Shown piece by piece: positions 6,967 to 15,225 of a DNA stretch of 32,300 bases. Numbering within the stretch: the first letter of the stretch is position 1; each line of letters begins with the position of its first letter. Source of the stretch: Clostridia bacterium (GTDB lineage Bacteria; Bacillota; Clostridia; Oscillospirales; Acutalibacteraceae); the NCBI GenBank assembly GCA_017435865.1, contig JAFSEF010000030.1, positions 1 through 32,300 of the forward strand, in the 5' to 3' direction. The notes below the pieces were generated by a model that ran no database searches, was not told where the DNA came from, and was given only the letters and a program-made list of their open reading frames with translations. The position numbers were made by a program, and so were the translations under genes.

Positions 6967-7110
6967 ATGACCCTTAAGGAAGGTGTAGATCTTCAGGTTG
7001 TTGCTCAGGACATCATCGGTTTCTTCAAGTCCCTTATTGACGAAATCATGGCAGTTCTTGCTAAGTTCGAAAGCCACTTCGTATTCGAAGAATATTTCCC
7101 TGCAGAATAA
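6967..7110 (+). CDS. Small amphipathic peptide 4 (47 aa)
   Basis: The peptide begins MTLKEGVDLQVVAQDIIGFF and ends FEEYFPAE. It is the most divergent member, but keeps the amphipathic pattern (Val7, Leu9, Val11, Val12, Ile16, Ile17, Phe19, Phe20, Leu23, Ile24, Ile27, Leu31, Phe34) and the FFKSLIDEI segment resembling FFKKILDAF of peptide 1. By count it has 3 Lys against 9 Asp/Glu. AAAGGAGGTG (6951-6960) is 6 nt before the ATG. It lacks the ETTAA tail. It is the last gene of the operon, with the terminator 41 nt downstream of its stop. Confidence 0.82.
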   Translation: MTLKEGVDLQVVAQDIIGFFKSLIDEIMAVLAKFESHFVFEEYFPAE

Positions 7111-7151
7111 TTAAAAGCAAATTGCTTTATTAGCGTTTGATCAAACAAATG

Positions 7152-7181
7152 GCTGTCCCCTGTGGGGGGCAGCTTTTTTTT
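7152..7181 (+). terminator. Strong terminator of the peptide operon
   Basis: A 9-bp stem GCTGTCCCC / GGGGGCAGC (one G-T pair) with loop TGTG, followed by eight T. Confidence 0.9.
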
Positions 7182-7236
7182 GCGTTTTGCTGAAACATCC
7201 GGCAGATGCACAACAATCACATTATTATAATGAAAA

Positions 7237-7262
7237 GAAAAAGGAGCCGGAAGACGGCTCCT
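7237..7262 (-). terminator. Terminator of the GNAT-DUF554 operon
   Basis: On the minus strand an 8-bp stem AGGAGCCG / CGGCTCCT around a 5-nt loop is followed by TTTTTC. It has the same stem core as the terminators at 1403-1430 and 15186-15212. It lies back to back with the peptide-operon terminator. Confidence 0.85.
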
Positions 7263-7294
7263 TGATTTGGATTATTATTCCTTATTTTGCATTA

Positions 7295-8038
7295 TTATGC
7301 AGCACTGAAATACGTAAAACCGATTGCAATCAGAATGGCAAAAACGAGTGACGGCAACATATTGCCCACGCGGAATTTTTTGCCGAACGCAAGGTTGATG
7401 CCGACGGCACAGATCATAACCGAACCCACCGTAGACAAATCCGCGATGGCGGTTCCGTATGTGAGCAACGGCTGTGCAAGCTTTGCCGCTGCCGTGACAC
7501 TGCCCTGCAGAATGCCGACAGGCAAAAACGAAAACAGGCAACCGATTCCCGTGGCAGAAGCCATCATAATGACAATCAGGAAGTCAAGCAGTGCTTTTGC
7601 AAACAGGGTTGTGTACTGACCGAGCAGGCCATCCTCAATGGAGCCGACCACCGCCACGGCACCCACGCAGACCACAAGGGACGTATTGACAAATGCAGGC
7701 ACAAAACCGACATCATTTTCTGCCTTGACCTTGCTTTTGAGCCATTCACCGAAGCGTTCAAGACGGGTTTCAATTTTCAGCAGCTCACCGCACAATGTGC
7801 CGAGCACAAGTGAGAGAATCATCATCAGAGTCGGGTAGCTGTCGGGCAGTACTGCGTGCCCTTCGGTAAACAGCAGCCCCTTGATAGCACCGCTGCCGCC
7901 GACAAACATCACGCACAGTCCGAGCACCTGTGTGAGGGAGTTACGGGTGTCGGCTTTTATTTTTTTGCCGCAAAGCATACCGATGAGTGCACCGAGAATG
8001 ATCGCAACAACATTTACAATCGTACCGAGTCCGGGCAT
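7295..8038 (-). CDS. DUF554 family integral membrane protein
   Basis: A 247-aa polytopic membrane protein with six to seven predicted helices. The N-terminus GTIVNVVAIILGALIGMLCG, the early GLCVMFVGGSGAIKG and the later VGSIEDGLLG are the typical DUF554 (YqgA/YdfK) pattern. Family function is not established; it may be a transporter. The ATG at 8038 has AAAGGAGG (CCTCC at 8046-8050) 7 nt upstream. The site lies inside the 15-nt gap after the GNAT gene, so the two are cotranscribed. Confidence 0.85.
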   Translation of the reverse strand: MPGLGTIVNVVAIILGALIGMLCGKKIKADTRNSLTQVLGLCVMFVGGSGAIKGLLFTEGHAVLPDSYPTLMMILSLVLGTLCGELLKIETRLERFGEWLKSKVKAENDVGFVPAFVNTSLVVCVGAVAVVGSIEDGLLGQYTTLFAKALLDFLIVIMMASATGIGCLFSFLPVGILQGSVTAAAKLAQPLLTYGTAIADLSTVGSVMICAVGINLAFGKKFRVGNMLPSLVFAILIAIGFTYFSAA

Positions 8039-8053
8039 ACCATGTCCTCCTTT

Positions 8054-8527
8054 TTACAGTGCAAGTTCCATACAGCGTTTGCGTTCGGTATAACCGAGTT
8101 TTTCATAAAATCCGCAAGCCGAAGTCGGAAAATTCCACACATTCAGAGTCAGGCAATCGCAACCGATTGCCTGTGCTTCTTCTTTTGCCCGTTGCATAAG
8201 TGCCGTTGCCGCACCGAAACCGCGGCAATCCGGATCCACATACAGATCATCCACATACAGTTCCTTTTTGTCCTGCAACAGTTGATGACCGCTGACACTC
8301 TGCACCACGCAGAACACATAACCGAACACACGCTCGCCGTTGTCTGCCGTAAAAATGCGGTAGGTCGGATCCTGCAGAAGTTCCTGCAGCTGCTGTGTTG
8401 AGTATTTGCTTGTGCCGTTTCTGAAAATGTCAGGTCTTTCCTGTGCGTGCAGTGCTGCGATGGCACACAGCATACGGTGCAGGTGTGCAATGTCTTGTGT
8501 CTGAGCAGGACGAACGGTGTATTCCAT
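8054..8527 (-). CDS. GNAT family N-acetyltransferase
   Basis: A 157-aa GNAT-fold protein. The segment KKELYVDDLYVDPDCRGFGA is the beta4-motif A region in which the acetyl-CoA pyrophosphate loop (R-x-x-G-x-G/A) is present as CRGFGA, and LNVWNFPTSACGFYEKLGY is the C-terminal motif B. It should acetylate an amine on a small molecule or protein; the substrate cannot be told. The ribosome binding site is weak (GGGGG about 7 nt before the ATG). It is the first gene of a two-gene unit with DUF554. Confidence 0.87.
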   Translation of the reverse strand: MEYTVRPAQTQDIAHLHRMLCAIAALHAQERPDIFRNGTSKYSTQQLQELLQDPTYRIFTADNGERVFGYVFCVVQSVSGHQLLQDKKELYVDDLYVDPDCRGFGAATALMQRAKEEAQAIGCDCLTLNVWNFPTSACGFYEKLGYTERKRCMELAL

Positions 8528-8556
8528 ACTTATGCCCCCGAAAAAGAATATGCATT

Positions 8557-8585
8557 ATTATACACCTGCAAAATACAAATGGCAA
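8557..8585 (-). promoter_or_regulatory. Sigma-A promoter of the GNAT-DUF554 operon
   Basis: On the minus strand TTGCCA (8580-8585), 17-nt spacer, TATAAT (8557-8562), about 30 nt upstream of the GNAT start. Confidence 0.75.
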
Positions 8586-8628
8586 GCATGATTTCCTGTT
8601 TTCTCCTGCAGCGGAAAAAATAAAACAA

Positions 8629-8658
8629 TTGACAGGTGAAAGGTATTTGTTATATAAT
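8629..8658 (+). promoter_or_regulatory. Sigma-A promoter of the first dockerin protein
   Basis: TTGACA (8629-8634), 18-nt spacer, TATAAT (8653-8658). Both hexamers match consensus exactly. Confidence 0.82.
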
Positions 8659-8707
8659 AAAATGAACTATATATTTTTTATTTTTATATAAGAAAGGGGT
8701 TGTCAAT

Positions 8708-11317
8708 ATGCAGCAAAAAATACGGAAATATTTCTTTTCCTGTTTTGCAGTTATTCTGCTTCTGGCAGGCATTCTGCCGGCTGCGTTTGCCGCCGATTGT
8801 ACACACGAGTGGGGGAAATGGACGGCAGATGAGACGGCAAAAAAGCATATACGCATCTGTTCGGTTTGTGCAGACGTACAGAAGGGTGATTGCTCCTTTA
8901 CCGATACCGTTGTTTCTGCAACCTGCCTGACCCCGGGCTATACAAAACACATCTGCAAGGATTGCGGTTATACCTACATGGACACCACCGTCGATGCCCT
9001 CGGACATGACTGGCAGGAAACCGACCGCGAAGATGCAACCTGCACGCAGGACGGTTACATAAAACGCATCTGCACCCGTTGTAAAACCAATGCCACACAG
9101 GTGCTGACTGCATCGCATACCTATTCTTTGCAGGTCATTCCGCCGACCTGTACATCCGACGGATGCGACCGTTATACCTGCATCAACTGCAATCATTATT
9201 ATACCGAAAACATCATCAAGGCCCCCGGACACAAATGGAAACCCTTCCGCCCCGATGAAAGCGGTGATACCCATACACGTACCTGCGAAGTCTGCAGCGT
9301 GACCGAAACGGAGAATTGTTCGTTTGATTCCGTGATCATTCCGCCTGACTGCACAAACGGCGGTTTCACAGACAATGTCTGTTCCGTCTGCGAACAACGC
9401 ATTATCACCGACTACACGCAACCGCGCGGACACAACTGGGATGAAGGTGTTGTCAAGCAGGAACCGACCTGCCTGTTAAGCGGCAACAAGCTGTGCACCT
9501 GCACACGTTGCCCTGCAACCACCTACATAACCGTTCCTGCAACGGGAAACCATACGGAAGTGGTCGTTCCTGCACAGGCAGCTACCTGTACGCAAAACGG
9601 CAAAACGGAATGGTCCTACTGCTCTGTGTGCGAAACAACATTGACAGAAGCAAGAATCACGGCCGCCACAGGACACAGCTTCACAAAGTGGACAACCCTT
9701 GTGTATCCCACCTGCGGCGACGGTCTGAAAGAATCTTACTGCGACAACGAAAACTGCAATGAATACACAACCGCTGTTGTTACCGGTGACGGCAAGCACG
9801 AAGCAATCATCCTTGAAGCGGTTTCCGCGACCTGCTTTGCAGAAGGGCTGACAGCAGGTTCGGTGTGCACAGTATGCGATACGGTACTTGTTAAACAGTT
9901 CCCGATTCCCGCAAAAGGACATGACTGGCAAACAGAATGGACAACAGAGCTTACCTGCACACAGGACGGCATCTGCAACAAAACATGCAAAAACTGCAAG
10001 ATGACCGTCACCAATGAAAAAGTCCTTGCCACAGGCCACAGTTTCACAACACTTCCTTCCGTTGCTGCCACCTGCACACAAACAGGTCTGACCATGGGTG
10101 TGTATTGCAAAAACTGCAACACGGTCACCAAAGAGCAGCAGATTGTCCCCATGAAAGAGCATGACTATCAGCTTGTCCGCGAATCAGCCGCCACCTGCGA
10201 CACCGACGGTTTCCGCGATACAAAATGCAAAAACTGCACGGCAACCGAACACATTGTAATACCGAAATTCGAACACGATATTGCAATTGTCAGTCAGGTG
10301 GAACCGAAGTGCGAATCGGTGGGTATTATCGTGCGTGCCTGTCAGCGTGAGAATTGCAGATTCACATCCAATGAAGAAATTCCCGCCACAGGACACAGCT
10401 ATTCCTCTGTCACCGTTTCCGCAACCTGCACACAGGAAGGTTACACAAGATACACCTGTTCAACCTGCAAACACACGTATGATGCAAACAAAAAACCGGC
10501 TGCCGGTCACAAAGGCACGCTCGTCAACACCGTTGCTCCGACCTGCACGGCAGAAGGATATGACAATTACTACTGCAACGTTTGCAAACAGCACTATTCT
10601 CTGAACAAAACACCTGCAGCCGGACACAAATGGGATACAGGCACAGCCATTGCTGCCACCTGTACCGAAAACGGCTACATTCTTTACACTTGCACTGCCT
10701 GCACTGCTACCCGTACCGAAACCACCGACAGTGCAACGGGACATTCTTTTATCAGCTGCAGCAACAACGGTGACGGTACCCATTCGGGACTCTGCAAAAT
10801 CTGTGAACGCAACATCACGGAAAAATGCAACGGCGGTCTTGGTACCTGTCAGCAAAAACCTGTCTGCCGCCACTGCAACACCGAATACGGCGATTCCGTA
10901 GGTGAACACCGTTACACACAGCTCGAAAGCAATGAAGATGCCCACACGTACCTCTGCGAATACTGTGCAGCAAAAGGCACGACCGAAGCACATATTCTGT
11001 ACTCGCAGCAATATCTGCCTGCTCTGCAAGCCCATGAATACCGATGCAATATCTGCGACTTCCTGACCTGCGGCAGACCCGTGGGAGATATCGACGGTGA
11101 CGGTCAGATCAACGCTGCCGATGCAAGACTTGCATTGCGGTATGCGGTCGGCCTTGAGAAGAATCTCAACGATGTTGCCCTTGCAGCAGCCGACAGCAAT
11201 GAAGACGGAAAAATTCTTGCAGATGATGCACGAATGATTCTGCGTAAGAGTGTCGGTCTGCACACAGAGGATCTCGGCATTGTTGTTTTGCAATCGGACG
11301 GCACATTGGCACAATAA
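8708..11317 (+). CDS. Secreted Cys/His-rich repeat protein with C-terminal dockerin
   Basis: An 869-aa exported protein. The signal peptide is MQQKIRKYFF... with a hydrophobic core ending PAAFA before Ala/Asp. About residues 55-690 hold 15 repeats of roughly 43 aa, each with a TC-T-x-x-G turn, a Cys about 10 residues on, C-x2-C, and a terminal A-x-G-H. Each repeat thus offers three Cys and one His, which could bind zinc or form disulfides. Near the C-terminus is one unit of the other type (C-x-GG-x-x-TC-x5-C-x2-C-x3-YG) that is repeated in the next protein. The end is a type I dockerin with two calcium loops, GDIDGDGQINAADARLALRY and ADSNEDGKILADDARMILRK. It is probably anchored via a cohesin. 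GAAAGGGG precedes the ATG by 8 nt. Its role, such as adhesion or structure, is unknown. Confidence 0.88.
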   Translation: MQQKIRKYFFSCFAVILLLAGILPAAFAADCTHEWGKWTADETAKKHIRICSVCADVQKGDCSFTDTVVSATCLTPGYTKHICKDCGYTYMDTTVDALGHDWQETDREDATCTQDGYIKRICTRCKTNATQVLTASHTYSLQVIPPTCTSDGCDRYTCINCNHYYTENIIKAPGHKWKPFRPDESGDTHTRTCEVCSVTETENCSFDSVIIPPDCTNGGFTDNVCSVCEQRIITDYTQPRGHNWDEGVVKQEPTCLLSGNKLCTCTRCPATTYITVPATGNHTEVVVPAQAATCTQNGKTEWSYCSVCETTLTEARITAATGHSFTKWTTLVYPTCGDGLKESYCDNENCNEYTTAVVTGDGKHEAIILEAVSATCFAEGLTAGSVCTVCDTVLVKQFPIPAKGHDWQTEWTTELTCTQDGICNKTCKNCKMTVTNEKVLATGHSFTTLPSVAATCTQTGLTMGVYCKNCNTVTKEQQIVPMKEHDYQLVRESAATCDTDGFRDTKCKNCTATEHIVIPKFEHDIAIVSQVEPKCESVGIIVRACQRENCRFTSNEEIPATGHSYSSVTVSATCTQEGYTRYTCSTCKHTYDANKKPAAGHKGTLVNTVAPTCTAEGYDNYYCNVCKQHYSLNKTPAAGHKWDTGTAIAATCTENGYILYTCTACTATRTETTDSATGHSFISCSNNGDGTHSGLCKICERNITEKCNGGLGTCQQKPVCRHCNTEYGDSVGEHRYTQLESNEDAHTYLCEYCAAKGTTEAHILYSQQYLPALQAHEYRCNICDFLTCGRPVGDIDGDGQINAADARLALRYAVGLEKNLNDVALAAADSNEDGKILADDARMILRKSVGLHTEDLGIVVLQSDGTLAQ

Positions 11318-11341
11318 GGCGGCATTGCCGTACATTGCCGA

Positions 11342-11371
11342 TTGACCCGGCTGTATTGAAAAGAGTATACT
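11342..11371 (+). promoter_or_regulatory. Promoter of the second dockerin protein
   Basis: TTGACC (11342-11347), 18-nt spacer, TATACT (11366-11371), 32 nt before the ATG. No strong terminator is seen in the 76-nt gap after the first dockerin gene, so read-through is also possible. Confidence 0.65.
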
Positions 11372-11402
11372 AATTGATGAAATATAAAATCAGGTGATGA
11401 AA

Positions 11403-14400
11403 ATGAAAAACATTCTTCGCAAAACCGTTTGCCTGCTGCTTGCAATGCTTCTGCTTCTGCCTGCACTGCCTGTTTCGGCAAGCACACAAGAATACACCGT
11501 GACGTTCAGACTGACGGGACTTGATGAAAAAGAAACCGTTTCAAAGATGTCATTTAAAGTCGGTGAAACAATCAAATATCCGCATTATGACAGCAATCAA
11601 ACGCAATCTTTCAGCGGTTGGACACTCGAAGACGGCAGCTCTGTTCCCGAAACCATGCCGTCCGAAGATCTGACCGTGGTTGCAACGCTGACATATGTGA
11701 TCTATACCGTCAGCTACACTTTGCAGAACGGTCCGTGGAAAAGTACCGAGCAGACCTATCACTACGGTGATACACTGCAGCCGCCTGAAGTACCTCTTGC
11801 AACAGGTGAAAAATTCAGCGGCTGGTCTTCACTGGACGGCGAAGCTCCCGACGTAGTGACGGCTGATCTTTCTTTGTTCGGTACGGTTTCTAAAGAAGAA
11901 TACACGCTGACATACATCCTTGACGGCAAAGAACTGACCGACAAAACGCAGACCTATTACTACGATGACACCATCGAATACCTTGACGATTACAACAACA
12001 TCGAAGGGCATTCTTTCAGCGGCTGGTTGCTTGCCGACGGCAGCAAAGCACCTGCAAAAATGCCTGCTGAAAACCTGACCGTTTACGGCAGCACAAGCAA
12101 AAACCAATACACCGTGACCTACATCCTTAACGGTGAACAGCTCGAAACGGTACAGACTTATTACTACGGGGAACAGATCATTCCTCTGACCTCTTTCAAC
12201 AATGTTCCCGGCTTTACTTTTTCGGGTTGGAAAACTGCCGAAGAAGCAGAATGTCCCACGGTCATGCCTGCTCACAATATTACACTGTATGGTGAGCAGA
12301 CCGCCAATACGTATTCAGTGCTCTATTACCTCAACGGACAATACATCACTACAGAATACTACACCTACGGCGAAGTCATTTCTTACATTGCAGATTATGA
12401 CAATGTTGCCGGTGAAACATTCTCCGGCTGGAAATTGCTTGCCGGTGACACACCCCCCGAAACCATGCCTGCCTACAGCATTTCTGTTTACGGTACACTG
12501 ACAAAACAGGCAAAGGTGAATGTATTCGGCGGCACATATGAAAAAATCCTGCAAGGTGAATCCGTGGACGTTTTGGTAACGGTGGATGCTCCGTACCTGC
12601 ATTCTCTGGTTCTTGATTTTGAGTATGACAACGAAGTGTTCATGCTGACCGATATGCAGTGGCTTTATGAGGGCAGCAACTGCACCGTGGACATGGAAAA
12701 CTGCATCGCCACCCTGCAATCCGACAGAAACATCAACCTCGGTGAAAATGCCGTTCTGAAACTCTCCTTCACCGTCAATTCTGCCGCAAAAGTCGGCATT
12801 TCCGAAATCACATTCACTGCCGTTGCCGCAAGCCTGACCGAAGTCGGCAGCAAACAGATTCCGACCGTTGTTCATGCAGCACAAGTACAGGTCATCTGCG
12901 GTGTGCATGATTTCACAGGAGATGTCAAACAGCTGTTCAACGGCACGCACTCCATCGCCTGCAAAAACAATTGCGGTGAAACCGTCAACGAAACCTGTTT
13001 CGGTGGTACCGCTACTTGTGAAAAGAAAGCAATCTGCACGGTCTGCAACTGCGAATACGGTTTCAAAAAAGCACATGATTATACGGGGGCTGCCAGAAAG
13101 AACAATGACGGTACTCATTCCTATCAGTGCGTCAACGGATGTGAACAATACAGCAACACGAAATACCCCTGTACATTCGGTTTTGCTTTTTCCGACAACA
13201 ACAACGAAACCCACCTGACCACCTGCACCATCTGTGCATACGAAAAACATGAAAACTGCTACGGCGACAATGCAACCTGCCTGCAGAAGGGCACCTGTGA
13301 TGCCTGCAAAGCACCTTTCGGTGAACCCAAAGCACACGTCTACGAAGGCAATGCAAAATCCGTGGACAAAGGCAGACACGTGCGTCAGTGTATCAACGGT
13401 TGCGAACAGTACGGCAACGAAAGCGACTGTACTTTCAGCTATACTCCCGATTTTGATGAAAAGCACATTAAAACCTGTACTCTTTGCAATTACGAAATTG
13501 CAGAATACTGTTCGGGCGGCAAAGCAAGCTGCATGAGCAAACCTGTCTGCGGCTATTGCGGCAGCGAATACGGAAGCAAGACCATTCACTCCTACACGGG
13601 TGAAACCGTGTGCAACGAAAACGGTTCTCACAAGAGACGCTGCATCAACGGCTGCGATGCATTCGGCACAAACGAAGCCTGCGTATATGACACCTGTGTC
13701 AGTGCAGGCAACGGCATTTATCATTTCCTCGTTTGCAGCATTTGCGGATACAAGAAAACAGAAGGCTGTTCGGGCGGAAAAGCCACCTGCAGCACGCCTG
13801 CGATCTGCGAAAGCTGCGGCGAAACCTACGGCAACAAAGCAAAACACAGCTTCACCGGTGACTATGTTTACAATGAAGACGGCACACACAGCCGTCTGTG
13901 CGTGTTCGAATGCGGTGCAAAAGATGCTGCCGAACCCTGTGACATGAGCACATGGAAACCTGCAGGCGACAGCACCCATGCACGTTCCTGTGCGGTGTGC
14001 AAACATGAAGAAACCGAACAATGCCACGGCGGCGATGCTGCCACCTGCGACAAACTGTCCGTTTGTGCTTCCTGTAATGCTCCTTACGGAACCAAACCCG
14101 CTCACACATTCGATGCAACCTGTGAGCCGAACAAAGACGGTACGCACAATCGCTTCTGCACCGTTTGCAAAAAGACCATCAAAGAGGATTGCATAAGCGA
14201 AAAACCTGCATCCTGCTCACAGCTTGCACTCTGCAAATTCTGCGGCGAAGAATTCGGCACCCTCGCAGAACACACCTACGAATACACAGCCAATGAAAAT
14301 CAGCCGGACACCCACGATGTACTTTGCACCGCTTGCGGCTATACGCAGGAAGCTCTGGATTGCTTCGGCGGTACGGCAAGCTGCACGACCCTTGCAAAGT

Positions 14401-15104
14401 GTGAAGGCTGCGGCAGAGAGTACGGTGAAACAGCCGATCATAAATATGACGGTACGGCAGCACCTGCAGGCAACGGCAAGCACAAACACCTCTGCACCAT
14501 GGGCTGCGGTGAATACGGTGAAGCGGTTGACTGTACACTCGATCAGTACATTTCAAACAATGACAACACCCACACCGGCACCTGCACCGTCTGCAAGCAG
14601 AAGCAGACACTTCCCTGCTCGGGCGGCAAAGAAATCTGTGGTGAAGCTTCCGTCTGTGCTTACTGCAACGCAACCTACGGCAATTACCAGAGTCACAATT
14701 TTGAAATGAAATATGACGGTGTGCACCATTGGGGCGACTGCAAATACTGCGAAACCATCACCCCCTATGAACCCCACAACTACACCGCATGGACCGTTAT
14801 TACAGCGGTTTCTTACAAGGAAGACGGAGCCCAGTGGCGTATGTGCACCACCTGCGGCAAAATCAACAGCGTAACGGTACACCTGCTGGGCGACATTGAC
14901 AATTCGGGGGACCTGTCTGCTGCCGATGCACGTCTTGCACTGCGTGCCAGTGTCAAGCTGACACAGCTCAACGAAACACAAACGGAGAATGCCGATATTG
15001 ATGGTGACGGTGCAGTCCTTGCTGCCGATGCCAGAAACATCCTGCGTGCCTGTGTCGGTATCGATACGAACAAAATGCTGCGTTATACAGCCGTTGAAAA
15101 CTAA
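11403..15104 (+). CDS. Large secreted protein: InlB-B-type repeats, cohesin-like domain, Cys-rich repeats, dockerin
   Basis: About 1233 aa. After a signal peptide (...LLLLPALPVSA) come five repeats of about 68 aa (roughly residues 30-370) with YTVTYILNG, a YYYG-type segment, FSGW and MPA-x-NLTVYG, the pattern of Listeria-Bacteroides/InlB B repeats. Residues about 371-495 resemble a cohesin (GESVDVLVTVDAP, LVLDFEYDNEVF, LKLSFTVNSAAKVGISEITF). Then come eight Cys-rich units of about 80 aa (C-x-GG-x-A-T/S-C, C-x2-C, YG, H, DGTH, C-x2-C). The end is a type I dockerin (GDIDNSGDLSAADARLALRA and ADIDGDGAVLAADARNILRA). The ATG at 11403 has AGGTG 6 nt upstream; GTG 11394 and ATG 11397 overlap that site. 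Having both a cohesin-like domain and a dockerin suggests it bridges surface complexes. Confidence 0.87.
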   Translation: MKNILRKTVCLLLAMLLLLPALPVSASTQEYTVTFRLTGLDEKETVSKMSFKVGETIKYPHYDSNQTQSFSGWTLEDGSSVPETMPSEDLTVVATLTYVIYTVSYTLQNGPWKSTEQTYHYGDTLQPPEVPLATGEKFSGWSSLDGEAPDVVTADLSLFGTVSKEEYTLTYILDGKELTDKTQTYYYDDTIEYLDDYNNIEGHSFSGWLLADGSKAPAKMPAENLTVYGSTSKNQYTVTYILNGEQLETVQTYYYGEQIIPLTSFNNVPGFTFSGWKTAEEAECPTVMPAHNITLYGEQTANTYSVLYYLNGQYITTEYYTYGEVISYIADYDNVAGETFSGWKLLAGDTPPETMPAYSISVYGTLTKQAKVNVFGGTYEKILQGESVDVLVTVDAPYLHSLVLDFEYDNEVFMLTDMQWLYEGSNCTVDMENCIATLQSDRNINLGENAVLKLSFTVNSAAKVGISEITFTAVAASLTEVGSKQIPTVVHAAQVQVICGVHDFTGDVKQLFNGTHSIACKNNCGETVNETCFGGTATCEKKAICTVCNCEYGFKKAHDYTGAARKNNDGTHSYQCVNGCEQYSNTKYPCTFGFAFSDNNNETHLTTCTICAYEKHENCYGDNATCLQKGTCDACKAPFGEPKAHVYEGNAKSVDKGRHVRQCINGCEQYGNESDCTFSYTPDFDEKHIKTCTLCNYEIAEYCSGGKASCMSKPVCGYCGSEYGSKTIHSYTGETVCNENGSHKRRCINGCDAFGTNEACVYDTCVSAGNGIYHFLVCSICGYKKTEGCSGGKATCSTPAICESCGETYGNKAKHSFTGDYVYNEDGTHSRLCVFECGAKDAAEPCDMSTWKPAGDSTHARSCAVCKHEETEQCHGGDAATCDKLSVCASCNAPYGTKPAHTFDATCEPNKDGTHNRFCTVCKKTIKEDCISEKPASCSQLALCKFCGEEFGTLAEHTYEYTANENQPDTHDVLCTACGYTQEALDCFGGTASCTTLAKCEGCGREYGETADHKYDGTAAPAGNGKHKHLCTMGCGEYGEAVDCTLDQYISNNDNTHTGTCTVCKQKQTLPCSGGKEICGEASVCAYCNATYGNYQSHNFEMKYDGVHHWGDCKYCETITPYEPHNYTAWTVITAVSYKEDGAQWRMCTTCGKINSVTVHLLGDIDNSGDLSAADARLALRASVKLTQLNETQTENADIDGDGAVLAADARNILRACVGIDTNKMLRYTAVEN

Positions 15105-15139
15105 AACGACATTGCAGCATCCAACACAATAATATAAAT

Positions 15140-15166
15140 GGACGTGTACACGCACGTCCGTTTTTT
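15140..15166 (+). terminator. Terminator of the second dockerin gene
   Basis: A 7-bp stem GGACGTG / CACGTCC with loop TACACG, followed by G and six T, 36 nt after the stop codon. Confidence 0.85.
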
Positions 15167-15185
15167 CGTCCCCCGTCATTCCCGT

Positions 15186-15212
15186 AAAAAAAGGAGCTGA
15201 TAAACAGCTCCT
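15186..15212 (-). terminator. Terminator of the sufC-sufB operon
   Basis: On the minus strand an 8-bp stem AGGAGCTG / CAGCTCCT with a 5-nt loop is followed by seven T. It lies 14 nt after the sufB stop. Confidence 0.88.
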
Positions 15213-15225
15213 TGGAAGTATGGAT

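Noticed and set aside
6363-7110. Peptides as classical cationic leaderless bacteriocins
   Set aside because: By count all four are net negative, whereas leaderless bacteriocins of the aureocin/lacticin type are strongly basic. No immunity gene is adjacent. A modulin-like reading fits better, without proof.
6363-7110. Peptides as precursors of ribosomally made, modified peptides
   Set aside because: No Cys, no leader/core boundary, no GG cleavage site and no modification enzyme nearby.
7275-7541. 88-aa minus-strand frame overlapping the end of DUF554
   Set aside because: It is out of frame with DUF554 and has no ribosome binding site; the DUF554 frame is the supported one.
8870-10760. Regularly spaced repeats that might suggest a CRISPR array
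   Set aside because: They are imperfect protein-level repeats in one open frame with variable DNA sequence, not identical short repeats with unique spacers.
12315-14147. 610-aa reading frame on the minus strand inside the second dockerin gene
   Set aside because: It is antisense to the Cys-repeat region, has no ribosome binding site, and its composition merely mirrors the repeats. Stop codons are rare on that strand because of the codon bias of the real gene.
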